A stretch of DNA of 64,000 bases from Alloscardovia criceti DSM 17774. GTDB lineage: Bacteria > Actinomycetota > Actinomycetes > Actinomycetales > Bifidobacteriaceae. The notes below the pieces were generated by a model. It was not told the origin of the DNA, searched no databases, and saw only the letters and a program-made list of their open reading frames with translations. Where the stretch lies: contig NZ_AQXR01000009.1 of NCBI RefSeq assembly GCF_000376885.1, positions 124,001 through 188,000 of the forward strand, in the 5' to 3' direction. Shown here in pieces: positions 15,760 to 24,476 of this stretch (positions are counted from its first letter, which is position 1; each line of letters begins with the position of its first letter). The position numbers were made by a program, and so were the translations under genes.

Positions 15760-18729
15760 TTATTCCGCAATTTCTGCTTCTACTACTGGGTCTGCCTTCT
15801 CTGCCTTGCGGCGCTTGAGGAAGCGGCTGATGGATACCCATGCTGCCCACAGGAGCAGGAGCGCAATGATGGCCACGGCTACGTAGTAGATCCACTGCCA
15901 CATCGCAATCTCGGTTTGTGGTGCACCATTCTCGTATACGTAGGTGTTTACTGCTGCATAGAGAATGCCGTGTGCTGCCTCACGCATGTGAGCCACGGTG
16001 TTTGCCGACTTGTCGGTAATCTCGTTGGTCGTTGGAACAGTAGCCAGCATGCCGTTTCCACCGTTGTAGATGGAGTAGGTGCCTTCCATGTATCCATAGC
16101 CACCGAAGTAATCGGTCAGTACGAAGCCGTTGAAGCCCCATTCATCGCGCAGTACCTTGTTGAGCAGCGCATCATTTGCACCTGCCCAGGTGTTACCGAT
16201 GTAGTTGAAAGCGGACATTACTGCCGTAGCACCACCTTCCTTGACAGACATTTCGAATGGCTTCAAGTAGATTTCGCGAATTGCCTGCTCGTTACTCCAT
16301 GTGTGTAGCATTGCAAGACGGTGATCTTCCTGATCATTCATGGCGAAGTGCTTCATGAAGACATACAAGCCTGCATCCTGTACGGACTTGATTTCAAGGG
16401 ATGCCATATAGCCCGAGAGAATTGGATCTTCAGAGAAGTACTCGAAGTTACGGCCTGCATATGGGCTGCGGTGGATGTTCATTGCTGGTGCATACCAACC
16501 GGTAACCTGCAAATCCTTACCCATCTGAGCAATGGTCTTACCGAATTCGGTTGCGAGATCCTTATTCCACGTAGAAGCAACGGTGGTGCTGGATGGCAAA
16601 CCGATGGAACCTTGCTGGGTGAAGTTGTTGTTCAAAGCAGCAGGACCATCCACATCAGACTGACGAACCTTGCCGATGGAAGGAATTGCCGTGTTGTTGT
16701 AACCAGCGAAGGCAATGAGCTGAGCCATCTCATCGTAGGTGAGCTCATCGAGGAGCTGATCCCACATCTCATCGTCGTAGTCCTTGCCATAAAGCTGGTA
16801 GAGCTGGATGCCATTCTTGGCGCCGGTCGTTGGCATATCGACAGTGCCTTCTTCGGACTTTGCCTTCTCCAACCATTCGTTCACATTAGAAGAGTTTACG
16901 AAGGTGGACTTGTACTCTTCTGGGAGCTCCAAGTTTGTAGGCGCTGCAGTAGCTTCAGCCAAATTTGCGAAGTTATTTGCGCGGGAGAGATAGGTTACCG
17001 TACCGTCACCATCAGCATCCGCAAACTGGTTGGTAGCAGCAGTCTTATCGCCATCGTGTGTATTCGAACCGTCATAGCGGATAGTCGACGCTACATTAAC
17101 GGTCTTGGAGTCCAACTTGGTGTGGGAATCAGAGTTAATCGAAACTTCGTAATCGCCGGACTCGAGTACGTATGCGCCGTCGCCAGACATGTCATAGGAA
17201 GCCATATCTGAATCGTTGAAGGAGATCTGAACGGTCTGAGAAGCGCCTGGCTCAATAATGTCGGTCTTTTCGAACTGTACGAGATTTGCAGTCGACTTTT
17301 CAATGCCACCATTGGTGTATGGAGGATTGTAGAAGACCTCGACGGCGGTCTTACCAGCGGTATTACCCGTGTTTGTCACAGTGACATCGAAGGACACGGT
17401 GCCATTGGAGTAGGTGACATCGCCCATTTGCTGGTTGAAGGTGGTGTAGGACAAGCCGTATCCGAATGGATACTGTACAGCTTCGTCGTAGTTCAAAGCG
17501 CCTTCAGCAGCTGCCGTTTCGAAGAACTTGTAGCCTACGTAGATGCCTTCATTGTAGTTGACGAAGGAAGGAGTGAACTTACCGAAGAAGCCAGCATCCG
17601 TGCTGTACTCGGACATGTTCGTATACTCCCAGTGTCCAATGTTGTTGTACCAAGCAGCCTTGGAGAAGTCCTTCAAGAAGGTATCAGAAGTCTTACCAGA
17701 TGGGTTGACATCGCCTGCGAGGATAGAACCGAGAGATGCGAAACCAGTCTGACCTGCTGGTGGGCACCAGAGCACAGACTTAATCTGAGAGTAGTCATTC
17801 ACCCAGTTCAGGTTCATGGCATTTGCGCCGTTATAAACAACGGTGACATCGTCAAAGTTATCGGTAACGAGCTTGACCAAGTCCTGCTCAGTCTTGGAAA
17901 GAGTCAAATAACCCTGACCTGCTTCGAAATCGTTATAAGAACCGTTGTTGACGTATTCGTGTACTTCTTCACCACCGAAAGCCTGAACAGTAGACTTATA
18001 GCCAGCTTCATGAGTGTCAATCTTGCTCATATCGGTTGGCAAATCTGCACCTTCACCACCGGAACGACCGATGACGATGATGGCCTTGTTGGAGAACTGC
18101 TTTGCCTGAGAGATTTCCGCATCTGTGTAAGAATCGGCCGTTGGCTCTGGCAGAGACCAGTCCTGGCTGACCATGCCGACAACTGGGCGATCAGAACGGT
18201 AGTCCGTGTACTTCTTTGTCAGTTCTTCGTTAGTCTTCAAACCAGCATCCTGCAAGCCCTGAATAAGGGATGTTGTAGGATACTTATCGTTCATCGAACC
18301 AGAACCGGTACCACCGTAAATTGGGTTGGAAGAAGCCCAACCAAAAACGTTTACCGAGGAGTTTGCTTGCAATGGCAAGCTGGAATCGTTATTTTCGAGA
18401 AGGGTAATGCCTTCGTTCTGAATTTCAGTAGCAAGCTTTTCTGCCTGTTCCTTACTTGCACTGGACAATGTGCCCGTACCGGACATCAAGTTCAGTGTTG
18501 TATTCAAAGGGCCAAAAAGCATCATAGAAATAGCAATTACGGAAGCAACCGCTGCTGCGATCCATGTCCAGGAATGAATCAGCTTGCGCCAGCCTTGGGA
18601 CTTTACCCACATCTTGTTCACTGCAATTGTCAAAATAATTGCAGCAACCAGAGCAACACCGAGAATAATCAGCTCTGACCGCAATGATTCAAGCATTGCA
18701 ATGACATCGCTCATATTTATGCCGAGCAT
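15760..18729 (-). CDS. Membrane-anchored GH3 enzyme with swapped domain order
   Basis: About 989 residues. The start at 18729 (MLGINMSDV) is chosen because AAAGGAGC lies just upstream; the frame is open to 18762. Two N-terminal membrane helices (ELIILGVALVAAIILTIAV and TWIAAAVASVIAISMMLFG) flank a basic loop. The GH3 alpha/beta-sandwich domain then comes first (LLENNDSSLPL, VNVFGWASSNPIYGGTGSG), then a fibronectin III-like part, then the catalytic barrel (VDGPAALNNNF, GRNFEYFSEDP, KHFAMNDQE). The barrel nucleophile Asp is in FVLTDYFGG (about residue 872). A C-terminal helix (WIYYVAVAIIALLLLWAAW) with a basic tail follows. Charge distribution places the catalytic region outside the cell. The domain order is reversed relative to ordinary GH3. 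The substrate is unknown. Confidence 0.9.
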   Translation of the reverse strand: MLGINMSDVIAMLESLRSELIILGVALVAAIILTIAVNKMWVKSQGWRKLIHSWTWIAAAVASVIAISMMLFGPLNTTLNLMSGTGTLSSASKEQAEKLATEIQNEGITLLENNDSSLPLQANSSVNVFGWASSNPIYGGTGSGSMNDKYPTTSLIQGLQDAGLKTNEELTKKYTDYRSDRPVVGMVSQDWSLPEPTADSYTDAEISQAKQFSNKAIIVIGRSGGEGADLPTDMSKIDTHEAGYKSTVQAFGGEEVHEYVNNGSYNDFEAGQGYLTLSKTEQDLVKLVTDNFDDVTVVYNGANAMNLNWVNDYSQIKSVLWCPPAGQTGFASLGSILAGDVNPSGKTSDTFLKDFSKAAWYNNIGHWEYTNMSEYSTDAGFFGKFTPSFVNYNEGIYVGYKFFETAAAEGALNYDEAVQYPFGYGLSYTTFNQQMGDVTYSNGTVSFDVTVTNTGNTAGKTAVEVFYNPPYTNGGIEKSTANLVQFEKTDIIEPGASQTVQISFNDSDMASYDMSGDGAYVLESGDYEVSINSDSHTKLDSKTVNVASTIRYDGSNTHDGDKTAATNQFADADGDGTVTYLSRANNFANLAEATAAPTNLELPEEYKSTFVNSSNVNEWLEKAKSEEGTVDMPTTGAKNGIQLYQLYGKDYDDEMWDQLLDELTYDEMAQLIAFAGYNNTAIPSIGKVRQSDVDGPAALNNNFTQQGSIGLPSSTTVASTWNKDLATEFGKTIAQMGKDLQVTGWYAPAMNIHRSPYAGRNFEYFSEDPILSGYMASLEIKSVQDAGLYVFMKHFAMNDQEDHRLAMLHTWSNEQAIREIYLKPFEMSVKEGGATAVMSAFNYIGNTWAGANDALLNKVLRDEWGFNGFVLTDYFGGYGYMEGTYSIYNGGNGMLATVPTTNEITDKSANTVAHMREAAHGILYAAVNTYVYENGAPQTEIAMWQWIYYVAVAIIALLLLWAAWVSISRFLKRRKAEKADPVVEAEIAE

Positions 18730-18905
18730 CTCTGCTCCTTTCTTTTCTTCACTCTCACTCATTGAGATACCGATTTTGTGAGAAAAACGCTTTTGTATCC
18801 CTCACAAACGGCCTTATTCCCACCGTAACACAGTGGACCTAGGCTTGACACCCAACCATTTCCTAACTGGTCCGATTTTTTACATAAGCGGATGGGTTTG
18901 GATGC

Positions 18906-19186
18906 GTTTTTTGCAAAAGTGACCATTTTCGATGTGAATTGGAGCATTTTGGGCATAAAAATGGGCTGTTATGCAAAAAACATAACAGCCCTGAGCATGC
19001 AAGCGCTTATACAGTTCAGAAATCTAGAAGCTCCTCACTCTTTCTTTCTTCCATCTTCTCCCTGAAGAGATCCTACGTTTTTTCTTCGTCCGTTCCACGC
19101 CTTTGTGCACTTTTTTGCAGATTGGACCACTTGTGCACCTTCAAGGAGAGGTATGAGGCACAAAAGTGGTCACTTCTGCAAAAAAC
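18906..19186. repeat. Dispersed repeat family, three copies
   Basis: Read on the minus strand, copy A (18906-18925) is TGGTCACTTTTGCAAAAAAC and copy B (19110-19129) is TGGTCCAATCTGCAAAAAAG. Read on the plus strand, copy C (19167-19186) is TGGTCACTTCTGCAAAAAAC. A and C differ at one position. B and C also share flanking GTGCACAAG / GCACAAAAG. Function is unknown; it may be a transcription-stop or repetitive extragenic element. Confidence 0.65.
18963..18991 (-). terminator. Rho-independent terminator downstream of AGE-family gene
   Basis: Perfect 11-bp stem GGGCTGTTATG / CATAACAGCCC with a 7-base loop, followed on the minus strand by ATTTTTATG. It lies about 200 bases past the isomerase stop codon. 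Confidence 0.75.
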
Positions 19187-19195
19187 TCGAGAAAT

Positions 19196-20440
19196 TTATG
19201 CAAACCTCTTCTTCGTTGCCACCGAAATGGACAACGCCGGATCGCTCAGAGGAATCATCATCGACTGCGTGGCATGATACAAGTCGGACTTGCCCGGCCA
19301 TACTGTATCCAGCACCTGATTATGCTGATCCAGCTGATGGAACCACGATCCGTTCTTCTTGTCGATAAGGAAGTTATCCACATAGTTCACCACGGTGGAG
19401 AACCACTGTGCAAATTCATCCTTACCGGTGACCTGCGCAAGCACGGAGGACGTATTAATAGCTTCCGCCAAGGTCCAGTGCATACGGTCGTGCACCACTG
19501 GCTTTCCATTCCAATCGGTCGTGTACACAATGCCCGGCGCACCGTCCGCGTCCCACGCATCTGCCATGGCACGATTGAAGAGATGCTGAGCCACATCGAT
19601 GAGCCTCTGCTTTTCAGTCTCGTCAATGGAAGCACTCAACGCATACTGCGTAATCAAACGTGCCCACTCAATGCCATGACCTGGGGTTGCACCATAAGGC
19701 TTGAACTGGTCGTCCTTCTTATCGTCGTTGTATTCCAGCTCAGCCACCCAATCCTGCGTGAAATGCTCAGGAATGCGCCACTCGTTTGCCTCTGCCCAGC
19801 CGATGACATGACCGATAATGCGGCCAGCACGTTCGCGCCAAGCCTCTTCGCCCGTAACGTCTGCCACAGCGAGGAATGCCTCGACTGAGTGCATATTTGC
19901 GTTTAAGCCACGGTATGTATCTAGCTGTGTGAATTCTGTGTTCCACGTATCCACGGACAAGCCCACTTCGTCATCCCAGAAGCGCTTCAGGAAAACTTCC
20001 TTCGCATCGTCCAGTAATTCCTGTGCGCCCGGGCGGTTGATGAGCAAGCCCGAAGAAGCGGCCAAGAGGACGAAGGCGTGAGCGTAGCACTGCTTATCTG
20101 CTGCTGGCGTGCCATCCGCAGACACAGATGGATACCAGCCGCCGTTTTCGTCGTCATGCAATTCGGTACGCAGACCGTTTAATCCAGCGTCGACCAGCTG
20201 TTCTGCACCTTCAAAACCTGCCAAGGATGCCAATGCATACACGTGCGTCATGCGGCTGGTAATCCAAGTAGCACGTTCGCGATCCTTCCACGGTGTGCCA
20301 TCGTCGCCCAGCCAGTACGAGCTGCCTGCAGGAGAGGGGAACTGGGTACCAAATGCAAAAAGACTGTCGCGTTGAGCATCTAACCAGTGCGCATTTTCTT
20401 CGGTTCCTAAGCGGTACTTAGCGTCATTTACATCAGTCAT
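19196..20440 (-). CDS. AGE-family sugar isomerase (D-mannose isomerase/YihS-like)
   Basis: N-acylglucosamine 2-epimerase-fold protein of 414 residues with an (alpha/alpha)6 barrel. Family motifs are WKDRERATWITSRMTHVYALA near the N-terminus, AHAFVLLAASSGL, the His-containing YRGLNANMHSVEAFLA, GATPGHGIEWARLI, and MHWTLAEAINTSSVL. These match the branch of aldose-ketose isomerases acting on mannose and relatives (ManI/YihS) more than the renin-binding GlcNAc epimerases; that choice is inference. The likely role is converting free mannose to fructose for entry into the bifid shunt. A LacI-type palindrome lies about 107 bases upstream of the start. Confidence 0.85.
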   Translation of the reverse strand: MTDVNDAKYRLGTEENAHWLDAQRDSLFAFGTQFPSPAGSSYWLGDDGTPWKDRERATWITSRMTHVYALASLAGFEGAEQLVDAGLNGLRTELHDDENGGWYPSVSADGTPAADKQCYAHAFVLLAASSGLLINRPGAQELLDDAKEVFLKRFWDDEVGLSVDTWNTEFTQLDTYRGLNANMHSVEAFLAVADVTGEEAWRERAGRIIGHVIGWAEANEWRIPEHFTQDWVAELEYNDDKKDDQFKPYGATPGHGIEWARLITQYALSASIDETEKQRLIDVAQHLFNRAMADAWDADGAPGIVYTTDWNGKPVVHDRMHWTLAEAINTSSVLAQVTGKDEFAQWFSTVVNYVDNFLIDKKNGSWFHQLDQHNQVLDTVWPGKSDLYHATQSMMIPLSDPALSISVATKKRFA

Positions 20441-20546
20441 TATGTGACTCCTTTATTATTTCTGCGCGGTTGAACGAAGAGGAAGCGACGTTGCCAATGA
20501 AAAACCACATTGTCGTTAGCATAAGCATCAAGATCTTCCTTTTTTA

Positions 20547-20560
20547 CTTAATCGCTTAAG
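20547..20560. promoter_or_regulatory. LacI-type operator upstream of the AGE-family isomerase
   Basis: CTTAATCGCTTAAG, a near-perfect palindrome centred on CG, the form typical of LacI-family sites. Similar sequences lie upstream of the alpha-galactosidase and of the CUT1 lipoprotein gene at 30.7 kb. Likely bound by the LacI regulator encoded at 24.5-25.5 kb. Confidence 0.65.
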
Positions 20561-20666
20561 TAATGACTATACAACCTTTTTTACCCGCGTGCAACACCTG
20601 AAATCCCCGCGTTTTTTCGGGATGATTCACATGGTGCACGCGTTTTAACTGTGCAATCCGTATGAA

Positions 20667-22847
20667 TTAATGCATTGCTTGAATATCCAGCATAAATGCC
20701 TGCATTGGCCACAGTGGCGGCAGCAGCACACCTACCTGTGAGAGCAATAAGCCGGATGTTTCGAATCCTTCATCGGTTAAGGCCTGCGACAACCACTGAG
20801 GTGTCACCCATCCCCATTGTGTTTCCCCAATCGAGCGCACGACTTTTACGCGATATCTGCGTTTTTCATCTAAGCTCGGTATGTGCAGATTTTCTTGGAA
20901 AGCATTGCTCACATCATCCACGCTGGCTACGGTCCACAAGGCGCGCAAACCATCGGACGACACCACCCCGCGAGCGCGCAAGGATTTTTCCACAAAGTCT
21001 GCATGCATGACGCGGCCGGAGTGGAGTAAGGCGCGGTACTGCTTGTAGGTGCGCACAAATTCGGCCACTGCTTCGAGTTCTGCGTCCGAGCATTCGAGGA
21101 TATTCCATTCCAATCCGGCGCATCCCATCAGGGATACGGCGGCCCTGTAGCTCAAATCCGTGGCGCGCGCCGTGGTGTGGGCTGGTGAAGGGCCGATGTG
21201 CGCGCCGATCATTTCGGGTGGCACGATCATTTCAGTCCAGCGTTGGATGTCTATGCGGTTGCGCGGATCGTTGGAATCCGATCCCCACACCCTGTCTGCA
21301 TGGGCGAGTATGCCGGCATCTGTGCGAGCACCGCCAGAGGCGCAGCTTTCTATCTCCAGTCCTGGGAACTGCGATTTGAGGTCGTCAAAGAGCGCGTAGC
21401 AGGCCAGGGTTTGCGCATGGAGGCCATATTTCCCGTTGTGAACCGGTTCTGTGACTTCTCGATTGTGATCCCATTTGATGTAGTCAATGTGTAATTCTTC
21501 AATCAGTTGTGCCATGTGCGAGCGAATGTATGCGTAGGCCTGTGGATTGGCTAAATCGAGCACGTATTGATTGCGATATGACAGGTCTTCGCGGTATGGC
21601 ACAGCATCTGCATCCGCTAAGATCCAGTCGCGATGGGCGCGTGCCAGATCAGAGTCGAGGCTGATCATTTCTGGCTCAAACCACAGGCCGAATTGCATGC
21701 CTAAGCCGTGTACATGGTCTGCCAGCGGTTCCAAACCGTTCTTCCAGACGCTGCGGTCTACAATCCAGTCGCCCAAACCTTTTGTGTCATCGCGTCGCGC
21801 GAGGAACCACCCGTCATCCAGTACGAAACGCTCTACACCCACGAATGCAGCGCGATCGGCAAGGCGTTTGAGGGTGTCTTCGTCGTGGTCAAAGTAGACG
21901 GCCTCCCACGTGTTCAGCGTCAATGGTCGCGGCGTGCGAGCACGCTGTGGCATGGATCGCAGCCACATGTAAAAGCGCTCAGAGATGCCGTCCAAGCCTT
22001 GGTCAGACCAAGCAAAGCATACGGTTGGTGCTTCGTAGCTCTCGCCAGAGAGTAGTCTGATTTCGCCCGGTCCAAGTAGTTCTCCAGCGCCAAAAACTGG
22101 TTCATGTGCGGGCAGATTATCACAGCGATAGGTTTGGTTTCCGCTCCATGCGAGATGGCATGCCCATACTGTGCCTGACTGCGACTGCGGCGCTCCTTCG
22201 GAGAGGATAAACATCCATGGGGATTCGTGTCCGGTTTTGCCCTTGCGGCAGTCGCGCGTAATGGACCCAACCGGCAGATCCATCGACTGCGGTTGCTTTT
22301 CAAGTGGCCAGCGTCCCGTGAAATGCGTCAGTGTATCCACGCTTTTACTCACCGGCATGCTGGCGTCCAGCCAATGCACGCTGAGAGGCTCCGCGTTAGC
22401 GTTGCCGCCTTCTGCGGTATTGCGTACGGTTTGCTTGATGGTTACCAAGCCGCCCTCTTCTATGCCGAGAACGATGCCCACTTCCGCGCCACGGCGGTTA
22501 TCACGAGCTACAATTTCCACTGCATACGGCAGTTTTTCAGTTTGAATGCTGACCTCATCCCAGCGCACAAAAACCGGTGCGTCACCGCGAGATAGCTCGA
22601 TGCCCGGCCTGCCGGACCAGCCTTCTACCCCTTGCGGGATTAATGACGGGCGCCATGCTGCATCTGGCTTGTTTGGCGGCGTAATTTTCAAGGTCATCGC
22701 GTCTAATGCCTCAAAATCAGCCGCACTGTACTCTACTTTGAGGTCTTTTCCCCATCGCACAATTTGGGGCATTTCACCCTCTGGCACTTTCAGAACGATT
22801 TCCACGCCATCGCGGCGCAGGACTACATGCTTTCCCTGATCAAACAC
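20667..22847 (-). CDS. Alpha-galactosidase, GH36
   Basis: About 726 residues. I prefer the GTG at 22847 (VFDQGKHVVLRRDGVEIVL), which has AAAGGAG five bases before it; the longer open frame begins with a run lacking family similarity. The catalytic barrel shows FVLDDGWFLARRDD, GLWFEPEMISLDSDL, the nucleophile Asp in YIKWDHNRE (about residue 458), and the acid/base Asp region RVWGSDSNDPRNRIDIQRW (about residue 523). The enzyme removes terminal alpha-1,6-galactose from raffinose-series sugars or galactomannan fragments. No signal peptide is visible, so it is cytosolic and needs substrate uptake. A LacI-type site lies 70 bases upstream. Confidence 0.92.
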   Translation of the reverse strand: MFDQGKHVVLRRDGVEIVLKVPEGEMPQIVRWGKDLKVEYSAADFEALDAMTLKITPPNKPDAAWRPSLIPQGVEGWSGRPGIELSRGDAPVFVRWDEVSIQTEKLPYAVEIVARDNRRGAEVGIVLGIEEGGLVTIKQTVRNTAEGGNANAEPLSVHWLDASMPVSKSVDTLTHFTGRWPLEKQPQSMDLPVGSITRDCRKGKTGHESPWMFILSEGAPQSQSGTVWACHLAWSGNQTYRCDNLPAHEPVFGAGELLGPGEIRLLSGESYEAPTVCFAWSDQGLDGISERFYMWLRSMPQRARTPRPLTLNTWEAVYFDHDEDTLKRLADRAAFVGVERFVLDDGWFLARRDDTKGLGDWIVDRSVWKNGLEPLADHVHGLGMQFGLWFEPEMISLDSDLARAHRDWILADADAVPYREDLSYRNQYVLDLANPQAYAYIRSHMAQLIEELHIDYIKWDHNREVTEPVHNGKYGLHAQTLACYALFDDLKSQFPGLEIESCASGGARTDAGILAHADRVWGSDSNDPRNRIDIQRWTEMIVPPEMIGAHIGPSPAHTTARATDLSYRAAVSLMGCAGLEWNILECSDAELEAVAEFVRTYKQYRALLHSGRVMHADFVEKSLRARGVVSSDGLRALWTVASVDDVSNAFQENLHIPSLDEKRRYRVKVVRSIGETQWGWVTPQWLSQALTDEGFETSGLLLSQVGVLLPPLWPMQAFMLDIQAMH

Positions 22848-22916
22848 CAGCACTCCTTTGTACACAACCTGTCTATACAAGTTTTCACAACTGTGATAAC
22901 CTAGATAACAGTATAT

Positions 22917-22930
22917 ATTAACCGCTTCAG
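22917..22930. promoter_or_regulatory. LacI-type operator in divergent alpha-galactosidase / membrane-protein promoter
   Basis: ATTAACCGCTTCAG matches 12 of 14 positions of CTTAANCGNTTAAG. It sits between the alpha-galactosidase (minus) and the membrane-protein/YesL pair (plus), so one site could control both. Confidence 0.5.
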
Positions 22931-23000
22931 TTATAAAACTGCCGTGTGTTAAGCATACGAAAACACCTGTGACTGCATAGAAACCAATGAAGGATGAATT

Positions 23001-23810
23001 ATGCACACCCCGCTGGAACCGAGCAATGAAGCACAGCCTTCCTCCGCTGCGTCAACGCCGCACAATCCTCTGCTTTCTCAGCAACATGGCGAGAATGTAG
23101 AGGCTCTGGCCGGGCATGTTGCCCAGGCCCGGCTGTCTCGCTGGCAGACTTTACGCAGTCTATCGGGCGCTCAGCGTTGGAAGTATTTCCGAGACGAATT
23201 TGTGTGGAGAATTCTGGCTGTGCTTACAGCTCTTCTGCTTGTCATTTTACTGGCTGTTCGTATTTTCTCGCCTGCCGCTCAGGCCCAGCTTTACATCGCT
23301 GTCGTCGGCGTGGAAACCACCACTGCCCAAGTCTCCGCGCTCCAGCAAGATATTGCTCAAACGCTTCATCTCCCCGAAGGACAGGATAATGGCGTCATCG
23401 TAGATGCCAGTTTTAATCTCTCCGAAGGTGGATTAAGCAAACTACAAACCCTGCTCAGAAATGCGCAAGTCGATGTCATCATCGCCTCCCCTGAAGATTT
23501 TGCAACGCTAGCCGGATATGGGTATTTGACGAATCTGCGCCAGTCTCTAACCTCTGAGCAGCAGACAACGTTGGGTAGTACATTTCTGACTTTTCCAGGC
23601 TTTGATGACAGCCAAGAGGAGGACCCGGACTACAATGGCGCAGGCAAAGGCGCTGAAGAAGCCTATGGCATCAGCCTTCAAAGCTCTGCACTCTGGTCAC
23701 AGATCTTCACGCCAGCAAGTTCCACCTCCGCACCCCTTGTAGGCCTTGCGCAAGACTCTTCGCACACGGCACAGGCGCAAAACTTCGTCGATATCATCAC
23801 CCGCAACTAA
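23001..23810 (+). CDS. Single-pass membrane protein with extracytoplasmic solute-binding-like domain
   Basis: Protein of 269 residues with no certain family name. A cytosolic N-terminus of about 70 residues is followed by one membrane helix (ILAVLTALLLVILLAVRIF). The extracytoplasmic part (LYIAVVGVETTTAQVSALQQ; VDVIIASPEDFATLAGYGYLTNL) resembles the fold pattern of extracellular solute-binding proteins. Such proteins are often found next to YesL-like membrane proteins near carbohydrate genes; that recollection is the main basis for a link. The next gene is a YesL homologue 30 bases downstream. The two are divergent from alpha-galactosidase. A role in sugar sensing or transporter support is speculative. 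Confidence 0.7.
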   Translation: MHTPLEPSNEAQPSSAASTPHNPLLSQQHGENVEALAGHVAQARLSRWQTLRSLSGAQRWKYFRDEFVWRILAVLTALLLVILLAVRIFSPAAQAQLYIAVVGVETTTAQVSALQQDIAQTLHLPEGQDNGVIVDASFNLSEGGLSKLQTLLRNAQVDVIIASPEDFATLAGYGYLTNLRQSLTSEQQTTLGSTFLTFPGFDDSQEEDPDYNGAGKGAEEAYGISLQSSALWSQIFTPASSTSAPLVGLAQDSSHTAQAQNFVDIITRN

Positions 23811-23840
23811 GCACGCACAGCCCCTATCAAAGGATTCACC

Positions 23841-24473
23841 ATGAGCACCGTATTTCGTCACGACAGTTCGTTTAGCACCATCATGTCCACCGTGGGAGAC
23901 CTCGCAGTTATCAACATCCTGTGGCTGGTCGGCAGCCTGCCGCTCGTCACTATAGGCGCCTCCACAGCCGCTCTGTTTGACACCGTGCGTGCGCTAGAAG
24001 CGGGCGATGATGCACACTATATTCGGCGCTTCTGGAAGGCATATAGGACGAATATCGGGAAAAACATCCTGCTTAGCCTGCTCTTCTTCGCCTTTTATGG
24101 ACTAGCTTTATTTAATCTGTGGTATCTGGGCCAAGGTGCGGGTGGCACGGATTTTGCCGCGCTGTCCTATGGCATCAATATTGCCATCATTATCGTCGTT
24201 GCTGTCCTAACCGTTTTCGTTTTCCCGTTTGCAACCCGCACGCCGCTCTCCGTCCTTGCTCACATCAAGCATGCTGCCACACTAGCTCTGCGTTATCCGA
24301 AGGCAGCCGTTTCTATGACGCTTATCAATGCCATTCCCCTCGCCGTGCTGCTCTTTGTACCCGGCGGTTTCAGCTTCGTGCTGTTCTTCTGGGGATTGCT
24401 TTTTACCGGCATGAGCGCTTGGTTTTCCGTTCGTATTATGCGCTCTGCCGGCATGTTCAAGGATGAGAACTAA
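23841..24473 (+). CDS. YesL-like membrane protein (DUF624)
   Basis: Integral membrane protein of 210 residues with about five hydrophobic segments. The N-terminal LAVINILWLVGSLPLVTIGASTAALFDTVR followed by YIRRFWKAYRTNIGKN is diagnostic of the DUF624/YesL family. Members are encoded beside CUT1 sugar importers and glycoside hydrolases, but their molecular role is not established. It shares a transcript with the preceding single-pass membrane protein and ends three bases before the converging LacI gene. Confidence 0.85.
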   Translation: MSTVFRHDSSFSTIMSTVGDLAVINILWLVGSLPLVTIGASTAALFDTVRALEAGDDAHYIRRFWKAYRTNIGKNILLSLLFFAFYGLALFNLWYLGQGAGGTDFAALSYGINIAIIIVVAVLTVFVFPFATRTPLSVLAHIKHAATLALRYPKAAVSMTLINAIPLAVLLFVPGGFSFVLFFWGLLFTGMSAWFSVRIMRSAGMFKDEN

Positions 24474-24476
24474 CGG

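Larger units (their letters stand above)
18730..19195. other. Noncoding region with three copies of a ~20-bp repeat
   Basis: About 466 bases with no credible gene. It holds a terminator hairpin (18963-18991) and three copies of a repeat with consensus near TGGTCACTTYTGCAAAAAAC. Two copies are on the minus strand (18906-18925 and 19110-19129) and one on the plus strand (19167-19186). The last two can pair to form a long imperfect stem-loop. The promoter of the membrane GH3 gene lies at the left end. Confidence 0.6.

Noticed and set aside
15580-18678. Long plus-strand frames opposite the membrane GH3 gene
   Set aside because: They are antisense shadows of a clearly coding gene with full GH3 motifs; no features of real proteins were seen.
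22848-23006. Longer N-terminus of alpha-galactosidase
   Set aside because: It would cross the LacI-type site and promoter; GTG at 22847 has an ideal ribosome site.
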